A stretch of 64,000 nucleotides of DNA from Chrysoporthe austroafricana. Its lineage: Eukaryota > Ascomycota > Sordariomycetes > Diaporthales > Cryphonectriaceae. This document shows, in pieces, positions 47,861 through 58,797 of the stretch; position 1 is the first letter of the stretch; the number at the start of each line of letters is the position of its first letter. The notes below the pieces were generated by a model that was given only the letters and a program-made list of their open reading frames with translations, was not told the DNA's origin and made no database searches. Location: the NCBI GenBank assembly GCA_001051155.2, contig JYIP02000012.1, forward strand, positions 248,001-312,000, in the 5' to 3' direction. A program made the position numbers and the translations under genes.

Positions 47861-48246
47861 GTTCGTCCCGCTGCCCCTCTGCGCGTATCTGCGGCCTGGA
47901 GAAGACACGCCTCCTCGGCCTGCCTGCCTTCTTTCTTTGCGTCTCCTCCTGAAACGGGCGCTGGGTGCTTACTCGAGGCATGGGCTGAGACTGAGACGGT
48001 GGGGCAGAGCAGACAGCAAAGGTTCAGGCCATGCATGCGTGGATGGTGGGGCACGTGTGGGGTCGACCCGAGCTCTTATCTTATCGCGTCGAGCTGGGAT
48101 GACTCAGCAGCGGCTGCGCCGCCCAGGGGTTGTTTCGTTTTGGGGGTCGCCGCCCTCCTCGTCGTCGGCGAGGCCTGAGCGCGGCATCATCTCGCCGTCG
48201 CCGTCGCCGTCGCCCCCGCCCACAACGGTCGATCGTCCGTCACGCC

Positions 48247-49074
48247 ATGCCTCTCGTCGACCCCGTCACCGCGTCCGCCTCCAGGGCCCCGCCCGCTGCT
48301 GCGAAGACCACCGACCCGTCCCAGCTGCAGCCCGTGCACCTGAACGCCACGCCCGCCGCGCACGCCGCCCGCCATGTCTTCCCTGTCGTCCTCGCCGGCC
48401 TCTTCGTCGCCGGCTTTGGCCATCTCGTCGCCGACCCCGTGTCGACCATGTGGGCCTCCCTGCCCGCCGTCGCCCTCCTGCAGCTCCTCTACGCCGTCGC
48501 CTGCCTGCCCGCCGCCGGCTCCGCGGCCGCCAGGACCAAGAAGCAGCGCCCTGGCGACAAGAAGAAGCCCGGCGATGCTTCCGGCCCGAACCTGGTCATC
48601 GTGAGCTGCTGCCTCCTGCCTCCACCCTCCACCCTCCCCCCTCCCTCTGGCCCGCCTCCCGCTGACAGCAGACATCGACAGACCGCCCTGCTCTCCTTCC
48701 TGCTCTCCCTCCTCCTGGCGCCCGCGCTCCACGCTGCCATGATCCTCTTCGGCGCCCCCCTACTCACCCACGTCTCCCATTCCTTCCTGTGCGCCGCACA
48801 CCTGTCTCTGCTCACCTCCTTCCCGCTCTTCTACGTTCACGGCGTCGACCCCGGCGTGTGGATATCTCTCGCCGGGTTCACGGCCCCCATAGACGAGTGC
48901 TACGGTGGCCTCCTGGGAGGCTTCCTCGGCGCATGGCTGGGCGCCGTGCCTATCCCCCTGGACTGGGATCGCGAGTGGCAGAAGTGGCCCGTCACCATCT
49001 TGGTCGGCATCTACGCTGGCTGTCTGTTTGGGCGCGTAGTGGGAGGCACGCTGCTCTTTGGCAAGAGGTTCTGA
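48247..49074 (+). CDS. GPI11: GPI-anchor biosynthesis protein GPI11 (PIG-F)
   Basis: ER multi-pass protein that assists the ethanolamine-phosphate transferases adding EtNP to the GPI precursor's mannoses. Two exons (48247-48600, 48682-49074) give 248 aa. The 81-nt intron begins GTGAGC, has a GCTGAC branch site and ends ATCGACAG. It is a multiple of three with no stop, so an intronless 275-aa reading also exists; the intron is preferred because it removes a Pro-rich insert between NLVI and TALLSFLLSLLLAPALH. Hydrophobic segments include HVFPVVLAGLFVAGFGHL, LPAVALLQLLYAVACL, ALLSFLLSLLLAPALHAAMI, AAHLSLLTSFPLFYV and GGLLGGFLGAWLGAVPIPL. The signature LDWDREWQKWPVTILVGIYAG matches PIG-F C-termini. 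The gene is convergent with the glycerophosphodiesterase gene, 227 bases away. Confidence 0.93.
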   Translation: MPLVDPVTASASRAPPAAAKTTDPSQLQPVHLNATPAAHAARHVFPVVLAGLFVAGFGHLVADPVSTMWASLPAVALLQLLYAVACLPAAGSAAARTKKQRPGDKKKPGDASGPNLVIVSCCLLPPPSTLPPPSGPPPADSRHRQTALLSFLLSLLLAPALHAAMILFGAPLLTHVSHSFLCAAHLSLLTSFPLFYVHGVDPGVWISLAGFTAPIDECYGGLLGGFLGAWLGAVPIPLDWDREWQKWPVTILVGIYAGCLFGRVVGGTLLFGKRF

Positions 49075-49301
49075 GCCCGAAGCCAAGCCCGGCGTCTGCT
49101 GCGCACGCGGGTATTTTACGAGGGAGGGGGCGTGGGGCGAGTGCGGGATGCATGCACCCTGGAGCCGAGATCGATACTTCTATAAACTATGACTCCGTTC
49201 GCTAGGCGGGCTATGAGGGGCTGCCTCCCTCTGTGGTGCCGGAGACGTTCGCCGCTCGGAATCTAGCTAGACCCGAACATGTCGCTTGGGGTGGGCGACG
49301 T

Positions 49302-50494
49302 CTAAGAATGCCCCAGCTGTGTACGTGCCGCTGCCTCTGTGCGTCCTATCCTCGGGCCTTTGCCGTGCAGAAGCTCCTCTCGGGTCTGCGCCGGCCCGCC
49401 GACGCGCTTGTAGTATCCAAACCACCACGTAAACAGCCTCACCAGGCTCGGGAAGACGATGGCGAACAGGGCGCCTCGCACCGAGGCCACCACGCCGCTC
49501 CTCTTCACCCGGCCCGCCGCCTCCTCGCTGCGGTGCCGGTCGCACACCTCCAGGAACAGCTTCGGGTCGTCGGTGATGACGCAGTCCAGCTTCTTCCGGA
49601 TGGCCCACCGCATCCAGGGCACCTTGTTCACGGTCCACGCGTACAGCGGCCGCCCGTCCTCCTGGCAGTCCCTGATGAACCGCGGCCCGCCCACGCAGTA
49701 CAGGGGCTCCTGGCGCATGTTCATCGCCACGTTGGGCACCCTGAGATACTCCCTCGCCAGCGTCACCGTGATCCCGATCCACGCCACGGCGAAGTCGGGC
49801 AGCACCTCGTGGCACAGCCGCAGGTGCCGCGCCGTCCAGCAGCCCAGGACCACCCGCCCGGCCCAGCCCGCCCCGGGCGCCGCCGCGATGGTCTCGGCGA
49901 TGCGCGGGATCATGTCCTGCGCCGCGTCGTCGACCTTGATATCCAGCAGCAGCCAGACCGCCTCGTTGCCCGGCTCCGCCAGGTATGCGAGCAGCTCCGA
50001 CAGCCGCGGCATGGGCTGCCGCGGCTCCCGCAGCGTCCGCAGCGTCCGCAGGTACGCCCAGTCACGGTCCCGGACCAGGCCGTCCTCGCCGTAGCAGCGC
50101 TTGAGGTCTTTGTCCTGGACCCCCGCCCAGATTAGCACTCTGATGGCGCGAGGGCCGCAAGACGTGGTGCTGGGGGGGGGGGCGGGGGAGTTTCTGTTGG
50201 TGAGCTTACATGTGAGATGACGACGACGTCATCCTTGGACAGGTGTACATCTGTCTCGATGGCGTGGGCGCCGACCTCGACGGCCCCCCGGAAGGCCCCC
50301 ATCGTGTTCTCCGGGAAGCTAGCCTTGTACCCCCGGTGCGCGACGGCCTGGGGGATCCCTTTGTGGCTGAACGTCCATTTGGCTGGCGGGATGCCGTGAT
50401 CACCACTGGACGAGCTGGCCACCTCCGTGCCGTCCTGCGTCCCGTCCGAGACTCGTTGTCGGAGGACCGAGTCCGCGCCGGCTAACTCACCCAT
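49302..50494 (-). CDS. Glycerophosphodiester phosphodiesterase, Pgc1-like
   Basis: GDPD-family enzyme hydrolysing glycerophosphodiester bonds. With its C-terminal membrane segment it resembles yeast Pgc1, which degrades phosphatidylglycerol by a phospholipase C reaction. Two exons (50494-50210, 50114-49302) give 365 aa. Catalytic and metal residues are visible: His53 in [14 protein letters not shown], Glu80 and Asp82 in AIETDVHLS, and His95 in ISHDKDLKRC. The 95-nt intron (donor GTAAGC, acceptor GTCCAG) falls exactly between His95 and Asp96 of the HD motif. The TIM-barrel continues with [26 protein letters not shown] and [14 protein letters not shown] hydrophobic C-terminal segment ([20 protein letters not shown]) suggests tail anchoring to ER, mitochondria or lipid droplets. 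There is no signal peptide. Confidence 0.92.
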
Positions 50495-51537
50495 GGCCGA
50501 TGGATCTCACGGTGCTGGAGACTGGACAGACAGCCTGTGGAGGGGATCAGGTACGGCGGCGAGGACGAGGTCAAGATGGTCTTGCGGATGGAGAGGAGGG
50601 AGGGAAGGAAGGGCAGGTGGTATTTATGAAGGACACGGCGATGGTGACAGGCCATCCCAGAGGGCTGATACATTACGCCACGGTGGAGACTTACAACACA
50701 CATGCACTTCGCTGTTGTGGTATGATTCAATCCCGGGGTCTCGATTCCCAAGGTCTTGGGTCTCTCCCCACTGGCACGGCCCGCTCGGATTACTGTCGAC
50801 TGATGATGTTGGACAGATAGATCGCTACCATAGCAGGCACCTGGAGAAGACGACCGACGAATCGACCTCGGGAGAAAAGGACGGGTACAGTCTGGGGGAG
50901 GCGCCTGATATCTCGAGAACAGTACGTCGTCCAAGGCGTTGCAGCCTCGTCAGAACCCGGAGGAACCGAACGGAGTTAAACCCCGCAAACTCCGTCCCAA
51001 TATGCTGCTGCAGTGCTGCTTGGGTATGGGCCAAATAGCACACCCGGAAGTGGCTGGCCTTGACGTGCCAAAAAGGAGACGCGCGGAATCTATTTGACAA
51101 ATGGGCAATGGCCATCCCGCAGCGTGTTCTGCAAGGCCTTCTGATTGGGGACTCGCACAGGGAGGAGAGGACTGGCACGCAGGTTGAGCGCGGATGAAAT
51201 CATACTAGTGCTTTTTGGACGTATGAAGCTATGCATACACATATGTAGGGAAGACCGCGAACTAAGCAACAGACTAGCAGCACCTATTCGGCCCTGGCCA
51301 ATTGTCCCTCCAGCGTGACATATAACATAAAAACCACCAGAACAGACACAAATACACCAAAGCCGCCCTCTTCCCTTGCCCTAAGATACGCTACCAGCAT
51401 AGACGAACCTCCCCACCCACCAACACACGCCGGAGACATCCGGCATGTGTCCACAGCATCGTCCGCAAACATAAAGAGAAGACCGATGGAGGTACAATAG
51501 CAAGGTCATGCAGTCCATGCGCTCAACGAGTGTAGAT
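50495..51537. other. Intergenic, about 1 kb
   Basis: Holds the promoter of the Pgc1-like gene and the 3' UTR of facB. The frames at 50427-51038 (+) and 50482-50934 (-) lack family resemblance. Nothing else recognised. Confidence 0.5.
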
Positions 51538-54390
51538 TCAGAGTCCAAAATTACCATCCGTTGGCAGCCCGTCTAGAACAAACCCGTCGCCGGGTATCAT
51601 GGCTGCATGGCCCACCGAAAAGTCCCTGAAGTCCAGTGAAGACATATCGTCACCACCGGAGACGGAGCTGAGGCTCTCCTCGCTCAGGCTCGAGCCGTGA
51701 GGTGCACCGAATTCACCGAGGTTGAAGGTAGACAGGTCCAGGGCGTCGGGCGACCAGTTGCCTTCCACAGCAGAGGCTACTGGCGTCTCCAGCGTAACCT
51801 GAGGGCCGCCGTAGATGGCATCATAAAGATGGGCCTGTCCTGCGTCGATTTGCCCTAGCAGCGCTTCCCACTCAGACGTAGACATACCGCCTGATGTCGA
51901 CGCTTTCTGCGGTATCTGGACTGGAGTGTAGAATGGCTGACCTGGAGCCGTTGGGGACAAGGCACGTTGGTGGTGTTGGCCGGCGCTGTTTTGTGATGGT
52001 GAAGCCGGGTTCGGCTGCGTCACCCCATTACCAATCGACAGGTAGTCCATACTCGACTTCTGTGGCGGCGCAGCGCGGGCAATCATAGCAGATTGCGGCA
52101 TAGACAGCCGCTGGTCGCGCCGCTGCATGACAGAAGCCGGGCTCGGCCGGCCACTGTCCAGAGACGCCCGTGAAGCCGATCGCTGCTTCTGCGGCCCTTC
52201 TATCCCCGGGATTGGTGTAGTTTTGAGCATGGCCAGCCGCTTGAGCTTCTCCTGCTGCAACAGGAGGTCGGTCTCGCTGACACTGGAGTGTCGACCAAGC
52301 GAGTACTGCTGCGGCTGGTTCCTGGAGACCGAATGCTTCTGTTTCGGCTTGGAGGCTGGCGATTTCTGTGGCGGTGGCGCAACGATACTGCCATCAGGGC
52401 TCTGTCCTGGCGGCGTCGGCAGTGAATGTGGTGGTTCGTCGACGGTGATGACAAGACTCGCAATTCGCTTGAAGTCATGTGTGCTGTGCGCCTTCATCCG
52501 TCCAATAATGGTGAAAACAGCGTTGATCAGCTTCTCATTGTCCTTCATCATCTTGCTGTCCTGCTTGAGCTCAAGACTCTGGTACAGCAGAGCCATGCCG
52601 CAAGACACCAATAAATCAGTTTTGTTGAGGCAGAACGAGAAAGACAGGCTCCGCTCTTCTAGCAGCTGTGCGATCTGAATCGCGCGCTTGCTCGACTCGC
52701 TGACAGAAATGACTGCAGGCGCTGCCTTGGGGCCGAGGCTGGATCCAACAGCAGGTCTGTAGATGAGCGTGCGAATATAATAGTACGCGATAGCCTGGAA
52801 AGAGTTGAGTTAGATAATGTTACCCTAGGATAGGTGGATGACGACACCGGCGGGTGATACATGCCAATAACGGAGATCTGCTACCGGTGATATCGGTGGA
52901 TGGCTTGTCCTGCTTGAAGTTGAGCTTGAGGTGCTGCGGCAGGTTGTTGGACCAATCGTCGAGTTCGGCCTCCAGACTCGACATCTGCTGCAGGGAAAGC
53001 TCATGGCTGGTCGCGGCAGGATAATTCTTCTCGAGGACCTTGGCGAGGATGCGAGAGGCCCGGAAAAGAGCCAGGGCGCCTGACAGGCGTGTGCTCTCTC
53101 CAGGCAGTGTCGGCAAGAAACCCTTCTCGGTGACGTACTCATCGTCTATGTCGTTCGGGTACTCGGCGTATACGTCGTCTTCCTTGATCAGCTTGGGTAG
53201 GCCAAGGGTGGCTGCGGAGAAGCAGTCGAGCGTGTACAAAGCCCAGAAGACCTTCTTTCTGGTCTCAATAGTGAGAGCACCGAACGAGAAGCGCTTTTGT
53301 GACTGATGGAGCCCGAGCCTGTGCGACAGGCCAACGGCGAGGCATTTGTAGTGCTGAAGCCGCTTGTAATCCGCTCGAATCTGACAGTAGGTCAATGCCA
53401 GGACGAGACATTGAAGGGTCTCCATAGTATCGTCCATCAGAATAGCCTGTAGCGACCGTTGCCACTGCTGTTCACAAGCAGCCACTTGCTCAAGATCCGG
53501 ATTCTCGCTCGAAAGGGCAGCAACAGCGAACACCAGATACAATTGGGCAAGCTTGTGGTTGCTCTTGACCTTCTCGGGTTCCGCCACCCAGTCCTCGTAG
53601 GTACGAAGGAACGTTGGCTTGTGTAGGATTGGGAAGAGAGGAGCCCACTCCTGGAAATAGATGTTGACGCATCGATCAGAGAACAGGCGCGGAGGAGTCC
53701 GCGTCACGATGTTGGAGTGCTGAGTCACGAGCGGGTAGCAGCCCTGGATGTGCAGAAAAGACTCGGTATTGAAGTTCGAGCAAGGCCTGCCTGCCTCTTG
53801 AAGTCTGCGCTTGAGTGCCTCTGCAAGCATGGTTAGTATGCCCCCCGCGTAGATGTGGTAAATAGGAAGAGGGGAGGCTGACCAATGAAGCCTCTGCCAC
53901 TGGACGGGCCCATATAGTACGAGTCTGAGTTCTCCACCCCCAGCAGAAGCGGTGATGCTTGGATGCGGAATGTGTCTTCTTTGGGCGGCGTGACTTCTCG
54001 CCCGGATCCAGTTTCCATCATCGGCGAGCTCATAGGAGACAGCGCTGAGGAGCCAGGCCCCTCGGACGGCCGGCGGTGACTCCCATGCAATTTAGAGAGC
54101 ATGTCAATCTTCTCATCCTTCTCGTCCAGTAGATCTTTCAGGTCCCTGACCTCAGCCTCCAATACCCTGACTCTCTCCTCAAGGCTCTCCGTGTAGCCCC
54201 TCGGAAAGGCGCGGCGGCTGAGCTTATCACTAGTGCGGCACTCAAAGCCGACATTGGCACATTGGGTACAAGTCGGCCGGATCCCGTCGCATCGTATCTT
54301 CTTGCTTCTGCAACGATCGCAGGCCTGGGCAATACGGCTCTGCGAGCTGCTGCCCACCTTGATGACTTTCATGGGTAGTATTCCCGGCAT
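51538..54390 (-). CDS. facB: Zn2Cys6 activator FacB/Cat8 (acetate and gluconeogenic genes)
   Basis: Nuclear activator of acetate-utilisation and gluconeogenic genes (acetyl-CoA synthetase, glyoxylate cycle). Three exons (54390-53883, 53820-52865, 52794-51538) give 906 aa, as expected for FacB. The zinc cluster is complete: Cys24, 27, 34, 41, 44, 51 in ACDRCRSKKIRCDG-type context. A coiled coil follows directly at about 66-100 (ESLEERVRVLEAEVRDLKDL). The fungal-specific regulatory domain lies in exon 2, with NIYFQEWAPLFPILHKPTF and RLQHYKCLAVGLSHRLGLHQ. A Gln/Ser/Pro-rich C-terminal region ends in DGLPTDGNFGL, probably the activation domain. Intron 1 (62 nt) uses donor GTCAGC. Intron 2 (52795-52864, 70 nt) starts with GCATGT, a GC-AG intron, because only this donor joins SRSPLL to AIAYYYIRTLIYRPAV in frame. 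It has a CTAAC branch site. Confidence 0.93.
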
Positions 54391-56680
54391 TCTGGCGGCG
54401 AAGCGACAGGGCGTCGGACAGTCCTCCGCAGTCCAGTCGGTCGTGATTCGAGGTAGGTAATGTGCGAAGGTCAGAGATCAGATTGACTTTTATGCGCTCG
54501 GTTCGAAGTCGACTGCCGAATTGAGCTCAGGCGAGATCGCAATGGTGTCATGGAAAAGGATCGCGTGCGGTGGCTGACGGGGCTTTATCGAGTTACTTCA
54601 GGCCACATTCGCATCTCCTTGCGGTTTCGTCCTGGTGCTTGACGTCGCGGACATACGTAGTCGGCGCGTAGCACGGAATGGCCCTACAGAGACGAGAAAT
54701 CGTGGAATATGACGGGTTCCAAGACGCCAGAATCACACGCAAGTCGAGGTGATCCGAGGAAATGGAGGAAGAATTAGGAAGATCGAAACGGTCAAAGGGG
54801 ACAAGGAAGGGTTTAGAAGGGGCAGTCAAGTTGGGAAGATCAAGAGGGGGGGGCGAGACGGGCAGGGATGGACATGACGGTCCCGGCCTGGAGCCCAATC
54901 CCAATCGAGGTCGACAGGACAGGAGAGCGAGCAATCAGCTTCCGCCATCTCGAAGCGTAGGCCTCGCATTGGTGTGGGAGCCGAGCGGCTCCACTTGTCG
55001 GTGCCACGAGGGAAATCTGGGGTTGAGCCGGGGGGTTGGCTCTGCGGGTCGGTGGATTCCGGGTGAGAGAAGACGGCGTGACAGGGTCTTGCGGGAGTTT
55101 GGGAGGAGTGTACCTCGTGTACGGGGCGATGAAGACGGACAGGTCCGCGAGTCTTTCCCTACTCCGTAGTCGGGTCCGTTTGGAAGGATCCCATCTGGCT
55201 TGACGACTAGTCCAAACCGCCCTGTATCATTGGTGGGTGGGTATGCGGACGCAAGCCACTGACTTGACTCATGATTGTAAATCGCAGCAGTATTGCAGTA
55301 GCTCCGTCAGAACACTGAACGATGGTGGGCACTGGGCAATCGGTCGGATCCATGTCCTGGCTCGTCCCAGCCCACTGGCTCCGTTTTACCCCAGAAACCC
55401 CAGGTTTCTTGTCTGTTGGGCTTCCGGCTTGAGTTAGATCCAGAGTTAGAGGACCGCCAGCCCACGGTTGCGTCGTGCCGCTGGGGTACGGGAACGGGCG
55501 GTCATCTAACGATGGCAATCCCACCATCGAAAGACGTCGAAAGTTCCCCGCCATGATCATGCAGTGCGCGGACGCATGCAGTATGTAGTGTCACGTTCCA
55601 GACGTCGAGGCTCTTCGAATGACCTCCAGTCTGTCGGGAGCCAGCATGAACTAAGCCAGGAACCAGTACGACTCGAAGCGCATGGACCACAGACTCAGCC
55701 GACTGCAATTTGGCGGCCTGGCGTTGCAATGGCAGAGAGATCTTTGTTCCACTGCCGTCGATGGTCATATGAATCAGTGATAGATAGCCTTGGCGGCTTG
55801 GCGGCTTCCCGTCCCGCGCGATGCTATAGCCTGTTGATTTCACCAGTCCGAGCCCCATCCAGCGATCGCACCCGGGGGAACCGTATTTGGGCTCCGTAGT
55901 CTCGACCAGCAATCGAACCCTCCGTCTCCTTAGTGCCATAGGAGACTTGTTGGAGACATCTAGCTGCCCTCCGTCCTTCTTGTAGGCTAGCTCACTTCGG
56001 ATCCGCACCACAGCATTTAGTAGCGGGGCGAGGGGTGGGCGTGCTGAAACATACCCTGCGATAATTGCTCTGATTAGGGCCGCCCTGATCTTTAGAGGCC
56101 AGATTCCAAGAGTCATAACGGTCTCCGGATCTTCGAGAGGTGTAGAAATGCTACGGTTCGAGCTAGCATACGCGTCTCTGAATAGTATCCACCGGAGTCC
56201 ATGCTGTGCAGGCGGGAAACGAAGCACGGTGAACATTGATCAGTGCCTGCCAGCACAAAGCCCATACCTATTCGGGCCTGCAACTCGGATTGCGAAAATC
56301 AAAATGCACTGATCCTGCTAGGATGTAATATTAAGCGTAGTCGCATATCTGCAGTCTCGCCGACTTACCCGAGGTTAGCACCTCGCAGCACCAGCAATGA
56401 GATCCCAGATTACTGTTCTGGGCCGGAAGTATCAGTGATGAGTGTCACCCGACGACAGCCGCAGCGTGGTACTCCTGATGGTAGGAGCTTGTCTCTGCAC
56501 CGCAAACTGTTCGTGTTGCTAGAATGGTGATGTTCTCATTTACTCAAGCTGGCAGTGTTGATGACGTCAAGGGAGAAGTCCTAGGCGAATATGTCCACGA
56601 TGTAAGGGCTATGTCCTTCTTTCTGCCCCGGATCTATGCACACCTCTCTACCTCGAACATGTGATTGAGGGGTTTGGCCC
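54391..56680. other. Intergenic, about 2.3 kb, facB promoter region
   Basis: Must contain the facB promoter. A 244-codon ATG frame (55502-56236, minus) and a 135-codon frame (54762-55169, plus) lie here. Neither shows a domain, signal peptide or splice partner, and composition is irregular. The longer frame could be an orphan gene, but I do not annotate it as one. Confidence 0.45.
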
Positions 56681-58428
56681 TCAGCTGAAGTCATTTTCGG
56701 CGGGCTCTTCTTGGGTCATATCGTGGGATTCCGCTCCAGCTTGCATTGACTCGAGGTAGGTTATGACACTCTCTAGGGCAAGAAGCTTGCTTCTCTGTAG
56801 GACGCGACAACGGCAAAGTCAGCTTCTGGACGTTGTTCATAGCGATACAGTACAGATCTGCACACTGCATCGAACGGAATCTCACATGGGATAATGTCTT
56901 GCTTAAGGACAAGAAGAAGAAGACAAGGGCAAGCAAAGGCAAGACTTTGTAAATGCAGTGCTTGGCGGTATTGACTGACCTCATCCTCCAACACCGCTGA
57001 CATCCTGTCGAGAATGTCCTTTTCTATTCGTTGCAACTCGTGCACATTGGCGGCGTGGCGACTGTTGAGCTTATCAGCTGTACCAGCTTCTGCATTCTCG
57101 CACAGCTGGTGCAGCTGCTCCTCGAGCAGCTGAGAGATGACCATGTTCACCCGCAGTCTGAATACATCTCGCAATTGGTGGTCTAAAATGAGCGTCTCAA
57201 AGGATGCGGCCTGATCTGTAGCATCTTCGTCTTGCCAGAACATCCTGAGCTCTGTAGCGCCGTCGGACGACTGCAGGACCTTAAATTCCAGGCCATCCTC
57301 TTCGTTTAGACACATAAGGTAGGCGAAAGGACTTGTCCATCCCATCGTCCCGTCGACTTCCTTGACTTGAACGGACGGGGTGCTCGTGAAGATGTGGGCT
57401 TTCGCCTTGCCGAGCGGATCGTCTGGGAGGGGGGCCAGAGGTAATGTGAGACTTTGAGCCGCGGATGAAGGATCCAAAAAGCCGTAAGAGAACAGCATCT
57501 CCGCGGCTGACTTGTCTGACCCATAGCTAATGGTAATCTCGTCTTCGTTGTCGACCTGGCTACCAGGCCGAAGCAGCAGAGCGACTTCATCTCGGGGCGT
57601 CTCCTCGTAATACGCGTTGGCGTTGGTTGAATGGTTAGCCATGTCTATACATGGGACCATAGATGGCCCAGACCTGGGCAGCTCGAGCACTCTTGATCGA
57701 TACCACGCATCAAGGCGGTACCAGTCCGTCAGATGGATAAGGTTGCTGTCCCAGAACGCGTTCCTCCAGCATTCTATGTCGGACGACTCCTCACGGATCT
57801 CGTCGAACTCGCGCGCGAGAGCCAGCATCTTCGCGTTCAGGGCGGGCTAGGACGAGGTTAGTTTAGCATTGGCAGACCTAAACAGAAGATAGCAATCATC
57901 GATGAACGCACTTCAAGAGACGTTCCTCGGAGGAGTAAGCGCTCGTTCTCGGCCCACAGAGTTGGCACCGGCACATCGTCATCCAGGATCCTGATGTACT
58001 CCGTCCACGGAGTCGAGAGGGCTCCATGCTCATCTGTGTGGGAGACAGCTAGCTGGGCCAATAGGAATAGTAGTACGTCGTGTCGTGGACTCTGAGACGC
58101 TGTCAGCCATATTCTGAGCTGTCTGGTTTCCTCGAACCAATCAGACCGAGCAGCAAGACAGGCTGGGGCTCACCTTGTGCCCACAAGCACCTAATAATGC
58201 CCTGAAATTGCTATCCGCTTTTGCATGCTCTTCGACAGCCTCTGCGTTCAGGATCAGATCATGAGGAACTGTGACAAGCGGAGATAGTCCAATATCGACC
58301 GAGTTTGCCTGCGCGACGAGTCCATGCCCCTTGTGCTGGATGGGCTTCACCTCGACGTATGAAAAGGTCGCATTATTGAGGCTCATCCAGACCGGAAGTG
58401 ATTCCAGGGGTAAGTGCTTCTCAGGCAT
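56681..58428 (-). CDS. SET-domain protein lysine/histidine methyltransferase (SETD3/Rkm-like class)
   Basis: Non-histone-type SET methyltransferase using S-adenosylmethionine; substrate unknown (ribosomal, elongation-factor or actin substrates are typical of this class). Four exons (58428-58174, 58091-57912, 57846-56980, 56794-56681) give 471 aa; all junctions are phase 0. The N-terminus MPEKHLPLESLPVWMSLNNA leads into the first SET block (KPIQHKGHGLVAQ). The split SET domain resumes with PSMVPCIDMANHSTNANAYY, where N216-H217-S218 is the cofactor-binding NHS, and EITISYGSDKSAAEMLFSYGF with Tyr253 as likely catalytic Tyr. A helical Rubisco-LSMT-like C-terminal region follows and ends in LLALESVITYLESMQ. 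The last intron (185 nt) is required: reading through exon 3 gives an unrelated tail, whereas exon 4 restores a conserved-looking helix. Divergent from the GTPase gene, 369 bases away. Confidence 0.9.
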
Positions 58429-58797
58429 TATGTGGAAGAGTCAAGGACAGAAAGCGAGGAGTGTTCCAGGTATCATGGCTGGCGTGCCTGAAAAGTGAAT
58501 TCCCAGCCTAGGATAGATCTATTCTCGTTAACTCCTAGCGTGCTGTGTTGCTGTCGGACCCCTGTCGGCCGAGCAGACCCTCCATGGCTCCAGGGCTCGA
58601 GGCTTCCAGGGCCCTGGGCTTGTCGCCACTTGCCTGCCACTGAGCTCTGGCATGGAGGGGCAGTTCCGGCTGGGGACTTGCACATGCTTCCCACTACAGA
58701 GGGATCCTGGGAGAGGGCATTTTCTCTTCACCACGCCACCATCACCCCGTCGCACCCTTCCAACAAGCAACAACAGCCCCTCACTCATTCCCCCAAA
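58429..58797. other. Divergent promoter region (SET gene / Obg-like GTPase)
   Basis: Only 369 bases separate the two start codons, so promoter elements are probably shared. It contains a GC-rich core and a pyrimidine/adenine-rich leader before the GTPase start (CCCCCAAAATG). No coding sequence. Confidence 0.55.

Larger units (their letters stand above)
46754..48246. other. Divergent GT8 / GPI11 intergenic region rich in simple repeats
   Basis: About 1.5 kb between two head-to-head starts, containing two alternating purine-pyrimidine tracts, a CT run (47512-47523), a C5T array and CGCCGT-like triplets near 48190-48215 just before GPI11. No coding frame is convincing. Confidence 0.55.

Noticed and set aside
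55502..56236. 244-codon ATG frame on the minus strand
   Set aside because: No domain, signal peptide or conserved-looking segment and no intron partners. Open frames of this size arise by chance in such sequence; kept only as a possible orphan.
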